NCBI GenBank assembly: GCA_009929615.1
Contig: SAAB01000026.1
Span: 1 to 42,421, forward strand
DNA: 42,421 nt
Direction: 5' to 3'
Source: Clostridia bacterium
Lineage (GTDB): Bacteria > Bacillota > Clostridia > Lachnospirales > Lachnospiraceae
Shown here: one piece after another, positions 38,108-42,421 of the stretch
How positions within the stretch are numbered: position 1 is the first letter of the stretch
Layout of the letters: every line of letters begins with the position of its first letter
Program-made: the position numbers and the translations under genes
The notes under the pieces: model-generated
Seen by the model: the letters and a program-made list of their open reading frames with translations, nothing else
The model's database searches: none
What the model was told of the DNA's origin: nothing

Positions 38108-41100
38108 ATGAAAAAGAACATTTTCAAGCGAGGCGCATCGGCAATGCTTGCATTTCTGATGTGCTTTACAACGCTTGTGGGTTTCGGAGGTACTACGGCT
38201 TTTGCCGCAGGCACGGAGTCCACAGCCGTTATGATTGGTTTCCCCCGTGACGGAGATAACAACTACAACGGCACTTGGGGACACGGAAGTCTAAGCTTTA
38301 TGAACGGTTGGAGTGCAGGTGCTACCGATTACACCCTCGTTTACGGCGTAGGTTCTTACACAGGAAATATTTGCTACTGTATTGAACCCGGCACACCGCT
38401 TCAAACAGGTAATAAGCTGACAGACCGTGACGAGAACTATTGGGACAATTACCCCTCGTCCTACAATCACACCATCAGTCCCGACGACATCAAGCTGTTT
38501 GTCGGTCGAATTATGCAGTACGGCCATACGGGTACTATCAGTACCGACTGGCGCAGTCAGAACAGTGGCGGCGACTTGCTTGCTCAGGCACGAGCAACGC
38601 AGTTCCTTATTTGGGAAACGGTAGTCGGTGAGCGTGATGAAAACTTCAATCACGTCAGCCCCGGCGGTTACAACGCTATTCTCGACCAGCTTAGTACAAA
38701 CCATCCTCTGTATAGCAAAATTATGAGCTACTACAATCAGATTGTCGCTAATGTTCAGAACCACACCAAGGTTCCGAGCTTTATGGCAAAGTCAACAGGC
38801 AAGGCACAGACAGTCGAGCTTGACTGGAACGGCTCTGCCTACACAACCACACTTACCGATACAAACAATGTTCTGGGCAATTACAGCTTTAGCTGCTCTC
38901 AGCCGGATGTTTCTTTCTCTGTCAGCGGTAATATGCTTACCATTACGGCGAAGACTGCCCCTGCTGACGGCTTGAGAATTACAGCCGAAAAGAAAAGCTC
39001 TCAGCGTAAGGGTATTATCACTTGGTCGGATGGTAAATATGTTCCCGGCTATGGTGTTCAAGACCTTGTAACCTACACGCAGTCGGTAAACGACCCAGTT
39101 AAAGGCTTTGTAAATATCAAGGTGAGCTTCGGTTCTGCCAAGATTGTCAAGACCAGTGAAGACGGAAAGGTTGATAACATCTCCTTTACCATCACAGGCA
39201 ATGGCGTTAATCAGACAGTCAAAACCAATAGTAAGGGCGAAATGCAGATTGATAACCTTGTACCCGGTGTTTACACGGTTACAGAACTTGCCGTAGATAA
39301 ATACGAACCACAGGAAGTTCGCCGAGTAACTGTTGTCAGCGGTCAGGTTTCCACCGTAAACTTCAATAACATTTTGAAGCGTGGTGATTTGAGCGTAATC
39401 AAAAATTCAGAGGACAAGCTCGTTGAGGGCATTACCTTCCATCTGTTCGGCACTTCACTCTCCGGTATTGCGGTGGATGAATATGCCGTTACAGACGCAT
39501 CCGGCACAGCCACTTTCAAAGATGTCCTTATCAGCGGCAGCACTCCCTATACCATTGAGGAAGTGGATACGGCTATCCGCTATGTCGTGCCCGACAATCA
39601 GACTGCTCCTGTTGAGTGGAAAGCTGTTACTACACGCACATTTAATAATATTCTCAAGAAGTTTACCGTTACCGTAACTAAGAGCGATATCGAAAAAGGG
39701 CTTCCGCAGGGTAACGCTACTCTTGCAGGAGCACAGTACGGTATCTACAAAGGCGAAACTCTTATTGACAGCTACTTCACCGATGAAAACGGTCAGTTCA
39801 CTACTAAAGAATATGTCTGTGATTACGACTGGACTGTCCGTGAGATTGCTCCAAGTGAGGGTTATTTGCTTGATGCGACGATTCACAAGGTCGGTGCAGA
39901 GCCTGAACTCTACACAATCGAGCATAATCAGACTGCAAATGATGTAAGCGAGCAGGTCATCAAAGGCAATATCGCCATCATCAAGCACACAGATAACGGA
40001 GATACACAAATTGAAACTCCCGAAGAAGGTGCTGAATTTGCAATTTGGCTCAAATCTGCCGGAAGCTATGAAAACGCATACGCAGACGAAAAAGATTATC
40101 TCGTTTGTGATGAAAACGGCTTTGCTCAAACAAAGGATATGCCGTATGGTATCTACACCGTTCGCCAGACTTCCGGATGGGAAGGTCGAGAACTTATGGG
40201 CGATTTTGATGTATTCATTTCGCAGAACGGTGCAACCTATCGCTACCTTATCAACAACGCAAACTTTGAAAGTTATATTAACATCGTCAAGGTGGATGCC
40301 GAAACAGGAAAAACAATTCCGTATGCAGGTGCAGGCTTCCAGATTTATGACCCTGACGGCAATCTTGTAACAATGACATTCACCTATCCTACTGTTACTA
40401 CCATCGACACCTTCTATACGGATGTGGGCGGTTCTCTTGTAACACCTGAGAAACTGCCTTACGGCAAGGGCTACTCCCTTGTTGAGGTTCAGGCTCCTTA
40501 TGGCTATGTGCTTGACGGAACTCCCGTGTCCTTTGATATTACAGAGGAAAACTCCACTGAAGAAAGCGGTGTTACTGTGATTAAAGTGGATAAACCCAAT
40601 ATGGCACAGAAAGGTACTATCTCCATTGAGAAATCCGGTGAAGTATTCTTTGGCGTATCCGTAAGCGGTGCAGAGGGCGAAAACACAATCTATCAGCCAC
40701 TGTATCAGATTGCAGGTCTTCCCGGTGCAGTATATGAAATCCGTGCAGCAGAAGACATTATCACTCCTGACGGCACACTCAGAGTAGCCAAGGGCGAAGT
40801 GGTGGAAACTGTGACAACCGATAAAGATGGGCTTGCTAAGAGCAAAGAACTCTATCTCGGCAGTTATGAGGTTAAGGAAATCACCGCACCTTATGGAATG
40901 ATTTTGAACGATGAAGTTCATACTGTTACACTCGTTTACGCTGGACAGAATGTAGCTGTTACCGAAACTGGCACAAGCTTTGTAAACGAGCGTCAGAAGG
41001 TTGAAATCGGCCTTGAAAAAGCAATGGAAACCAACAATTTGTTCAGCATCGGTGCTAACGGCGAAGTAAAAAATGTATCCTTTGGTATCTTCGCAGCAGA

Positions 41101-42361
41101 TGAGCTTGTTTCTACAAGCGGCACTTCTATTCCGAAGGACGGACTGATTGAAATGATTAGTCCTGATGAGAACGGCAAAGCAACCTTTAAGACAGACCTT
41201 CCTTTCGGCAGCTACTATGTCAAGGAACTTGCTACCGACAGTCATTATCTGCTCTCGGATAAGCAGTTCCCGGTAGTCTTTGACTATGCCGGACAGGAAA
41301 CAGCCAAGGTCACACTCGCAGTAAACGACGGCAATGCCATCGACAACGATTTGCTCTACGGCTCAGTATCCGGTGTAAAAACCGATGAGAACGGGAACGG
41401 ACTCGGCGGTGCACTTATCGGACTGTTCAAAACAAATGACGGCGAGTTCACAACTGAAAATGCTATCCTGACTACCACATCAAACGATGACGGTAGTTTT
41501 TCTTTTGCTAACATTCCTTACGGCACTTGGTATATCCGAGAGATTGAACAGCCGAAGGGTTATGTTCTGAATGACACCGTATACGATGTCACGATTGCAA
41601 AGGATGAACAGGTTGTAGAAATCAGCATTGAAAACACGCTTATCCGTGGCAATATCACTCTGACAAAGATTGATGCGGACTATCCCGAAAACAAGCTCAC
41701 AGGAGCAGAATTTGAGGTCTACAAAGACTCTAACGGCAACGGCGAGCTTGATAAGGACGATGAAATGCTCGGTACACTTACCGAAACAGACAAGGGTATC
41801 TATACGATGAACGACCTTGTTTACGGGCAGTATTTCGTAAAGGAAACCAAAGCACCGAATGGCTTTGTCCTTGATACAGGCGTTTACTCTGTATTCATCG
41901 ACGCCAACGGCAAGACCTATTCTGTTGAGAACAAGGCAGGTGTCGGCTTCATCAACAATGCACAGAAAGGCTCTCTGAAAATCGTCAAGACATCTTCTGA
42001 CGGTAAGGTCGAGGGCTTCTCCTTCCGCATTACAGGAATTGGCGGTTATGACAAGACTTTCGTAACTGATAAGAATGGCGAAATCTTTGCCACCGGACTT
42101 TGTATCGGCGAGTACACCGTTTCTGAGGTCAATAACAGTGCATCCGCTTCCTATGTGCTTCCTGCTGACAAGCAGGCAACCATCAAGGTGGACGCAACCA
42201 CAATTGTCACGATGCACAACGAGTTCCGTGACACACCGAAGACCGGAGATAACAGCAACCCGGCACTTTGGATTGCACTTGCCGGAGTATCCGCAATCGG
42301 TATCGCCGTATGCGGTGTTATTGGCTTCAAAAAGAAAAAGACAAAGGAGGACAATGAGTAA
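38108..42361 (+). CDS. LPXTG-anchored thioester-domain adhesin with about ten Cna-B repeats
   Basis: This 1417-residue surface protein has a signal peptide ending near AFAA (31-34). Residues about 40-240 form a TQXA-type thioester domain: Cys in CYCIEPG (Cys89/Cys91) and Gln165 in ATQFLIWE are the expected thioester pair for covalent attachment to a target. From about 345 there are roughly ten SpaA/Cna-B domains, most with the Lys (for example IVKTSEDGK) and Glu (YTVTELA, YEVKEITAP, YFVKETKAP) needed for isopeptide bonds. One has Gln in place of Glu (YTVRQTSG). The end is TPKTG (1376-1380), a hydrophobic helix and a KKKK tail. The start ATG at 38108 follows AAGGAGG at the correct distance. 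It is likely a mating or colonisation adhesin. Confidence 0.9.
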   Translation: MKKNIFKRGASAMLAFLMCFTTLVGFGGTTAFAAGTESTAVMIGFPRDGDNNYNGTWGHGSLSFMNGWSAGATDYTLVYGVGSYTGNICYCIEPGTPLQTGNKLTDRDENYWDNYPSSYNHTISPDDIKLFVGRIMQYGHTGTISTDWRSQNSGGDLLAQARATQFLIWETVVGERDENFNHVSPGGYNAILDQLSTNHPLYSKIMSYYNQIVANVQNHTKVPSFMAKSTGKAQTVELDWNGSAYTTTLTDTNNVLGNYSFSCSQPDVSFSVSGNMLTITAKTAPADGLRITAEKKSSQRKGIITWSDGKYVPGYGVQDLVTYTQSVNDPVKGFVNIKVSFGSAKIVKTSEDGKVDNISFTITGNGVNQTVKTNSKGEMQIDNLVPGVYTVTELAVDKYEPQEVRRVTVVSGQVSTVNFNNILKRGDLSVIKNSEDKLVEGITFHLFGTSLSGIAVDEYAVTDASGTATFKDVLISGSTPYTIEEVDTAIRYVVPDNQTAPVEWKAVTTRTFNNILKKFTVTVTKSDIEKGLPQGNATLAGAQYGIYKGETLIDSYFTDENGQFTTKEYVCDYDWTVREIAPSEGYLLDATIHKVGAEPELYTIEHNQTANDVSEQVIKGNIAIIKHTDNGDTQIETPEEGAEFAIWLKSAGSYENAYADEKDYLVCDENGFAQTKDMPYGIYTVRQTSGWEGRELMGDFDVFISQNGATYRYLINNANFESYINIVKVDAETGKTIPYAGAGFQIYDPDGNLVTMTFTYPTVTTIDTFYTDVGGSLVTPEKLPYGKGYSLVEVQAPYGYVLDGTPVSFDITEENSTEESGVTVIKVDKPNMAQKGTISIEKSGEVFFGVSVSGAEGENTIYQPLYQIAGLPGAVYEIRAAEDIITPDGTLRVAKGEVVETVTTDKDGLAKSKELYLGSYEVKEITAPYGMILNDEVHTVTLVYAGQNVAVTETGTSFVNERQKVEIGLEKAMETNNLFSIGANGEVKNVSFGIFAADELVSTSGTSIPKDGLIEMISPDENGKATFKTDLPFGSYYVKELATDSHYLLSDKQFPVVFDYAGQETAKVTLAVNDGNAIDNDLLYGSVSGVKTDENGNGLGGALIGLFKTNDGEFTTENAILTTTSNDDGSFSFANIPYGTWYIREIEQPKGYVLNDTVYDVTIAKDEQVVEISIENTLIRGNITLTKIDADYPENKLTGAEFEVYKDSNGNGELDKDDEMLGTLTETDKGIYTMNDLVYGQYFVKETKAPNGFVLDTGVYSVFIDANGKTYSVENKAGVGFINNAQKGSLKIVKTSSDGKVEGFSFRITGIGGYDKTFVTDKNGEIFATGLCIGEYTVSEVNNSASASYVLPADKQATIKVDATTIVTMHNEFRDTPKTGDNSNPALWIALAGVSAIGIAVCGVIGFKKKKTKEDNE

Positions 42362-42421
42362 TGGAACCTAAAACAATCATAGCTATTGTATTGGTCGCCT
42401 TTATTATCGGCGGCTTCATCT
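42361..42421 (+). CDS. Start of a small membrane protein (cut by the window edge)
   Basis: The ATG at 42361 overlaps the adhesin stop by one base (TAATG) and has AAAGGAGG upstream. The visible 20 residues, MEPKTIIAIVLVAFIIGGFI, form a membrane helix. It is tightly coupled to the adhesin gene. Identity cannot be told from this fragment. Confidence 0.55.
   Translation, partial: MEPKTIIAIVLVAFIIGGFI

Larger units (their letters stand above)
34344..42421. mobile_element. Left part of an integrative element at tRNA-Arg (probable ICE)
   Basis: Beyond the tRNA the sequence becomes visibly more GC-rich and its codon use changes. It carries genes common in Gram-positive conjugative elements: a 59-residue small protein, a second ParA/ParB, an LPXTG adhesin and a small membrane protein at the edge. 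No integrase, relaxase or type IV secretion gene is inside the window, and the right end and repeat of the tRNA 3' end are not visible, so element type and exact left boundary are inferred. Confidence 0.7.

Noticed and set aside
39455-41245. 596-codon open frame antisense to the adhesin gene
   Set aside because: It lies wholly inside the adhesin gene on the opposite strand, its translation is rich in Cys and Phe with no recognisable domain, and long antisense frames are common in repeat-rich GC-richer genes.

Overview
The window is a low-GC Firmicutes chromosome segment centred on the replication origin. It most likely comes from a clostridial Lachnospiraceae-type bacterium. The support is the dnaA/dnaN/recF/gyrB/gyrA block facing the rpmH/rnpA/yidD/yidC/jag/mnmE/mnmG/rsmG block, together with parA-parB, a DUF4446 protein and a DUF3881 protein; the last two I know mainly from clostridia. 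The family assignment rests on gene content and remembered family features, not on a search.

Layout. 1-439: a tRNA-Ser gene (minus) with a consensus promoter. 440-1856: a two-subunit iron-sulfur fumarase (minus). 1953-3257: a secreted CHAP-like cysteine peptidase with a fibronectin-like domain (minus). 3400-8850: a plus-strand operon of a membrane Ser/Thr kinase whose outer half looks SecD-like, a cytosolic partner of unknown function and a CLC anion transporter with fluoride-type motifs. It runs against the direction of replication. 8897-16541 (minus): MBL-fold hydrolase, gyrA, gyrB, recF, an S4-domain protein and dnaN. 16542-16845: a textbook origin unwinding site with two DnaA boxes, a GC cluster, six perfect DnaA-trios and an AT-rich stretch. 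16846-18198: dnaA (minus). 18199-18623: a second DnaA-box cluster with the dnaA and rpmH promoters. 18624-25484 (plus): rpmH through rsmG. 25502-27326 (minus): an AroE variant and an alpha/beta hydrolase. 27527-34125 (plus): argS, three parS sites, parA, parB, DUF4446, serS and DUF3881. 34154-34343: a broken tRNA-Arg-like copy followed by an intact tRNA-Arg(CCU).

From the 3' end of the intact tRNA-Arg to the window edge the DNA changes character. It becomes more GC-rich and its codon use shifts, and it carries genes typical of Gram-positive integrative conjugative elements: a 59-residue small protein, a second parA-parB pair, a lipoprotein with a Pro/Thr stalk, a 1417-residue LPXTG-type adhesin with a thioester domain and about ten Cna-B repeats, and the start of a small membrane protein. 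Transfer and integrase genes would lie beyond the right edge, so calling it an ICE is an inference. The left end of the element holds repeated AGCTAATAA motifs, a nested inverted repeat and a highly folded parA leader.

How the genes work together: the centre is the initiation and segregation hub (DnaA/oriC, DnaN, RecF, gyrase, ParAB/parS) with the membrane-insertion and tRNA-modification genes usually found beside it. The best candidates for something undescribed are the kinase/partner/CLC operon with its divergent peptidase, the AroE variant lacking the shikimate-binding serines, and the cis structures and surface module of the tRNA-Arg element.
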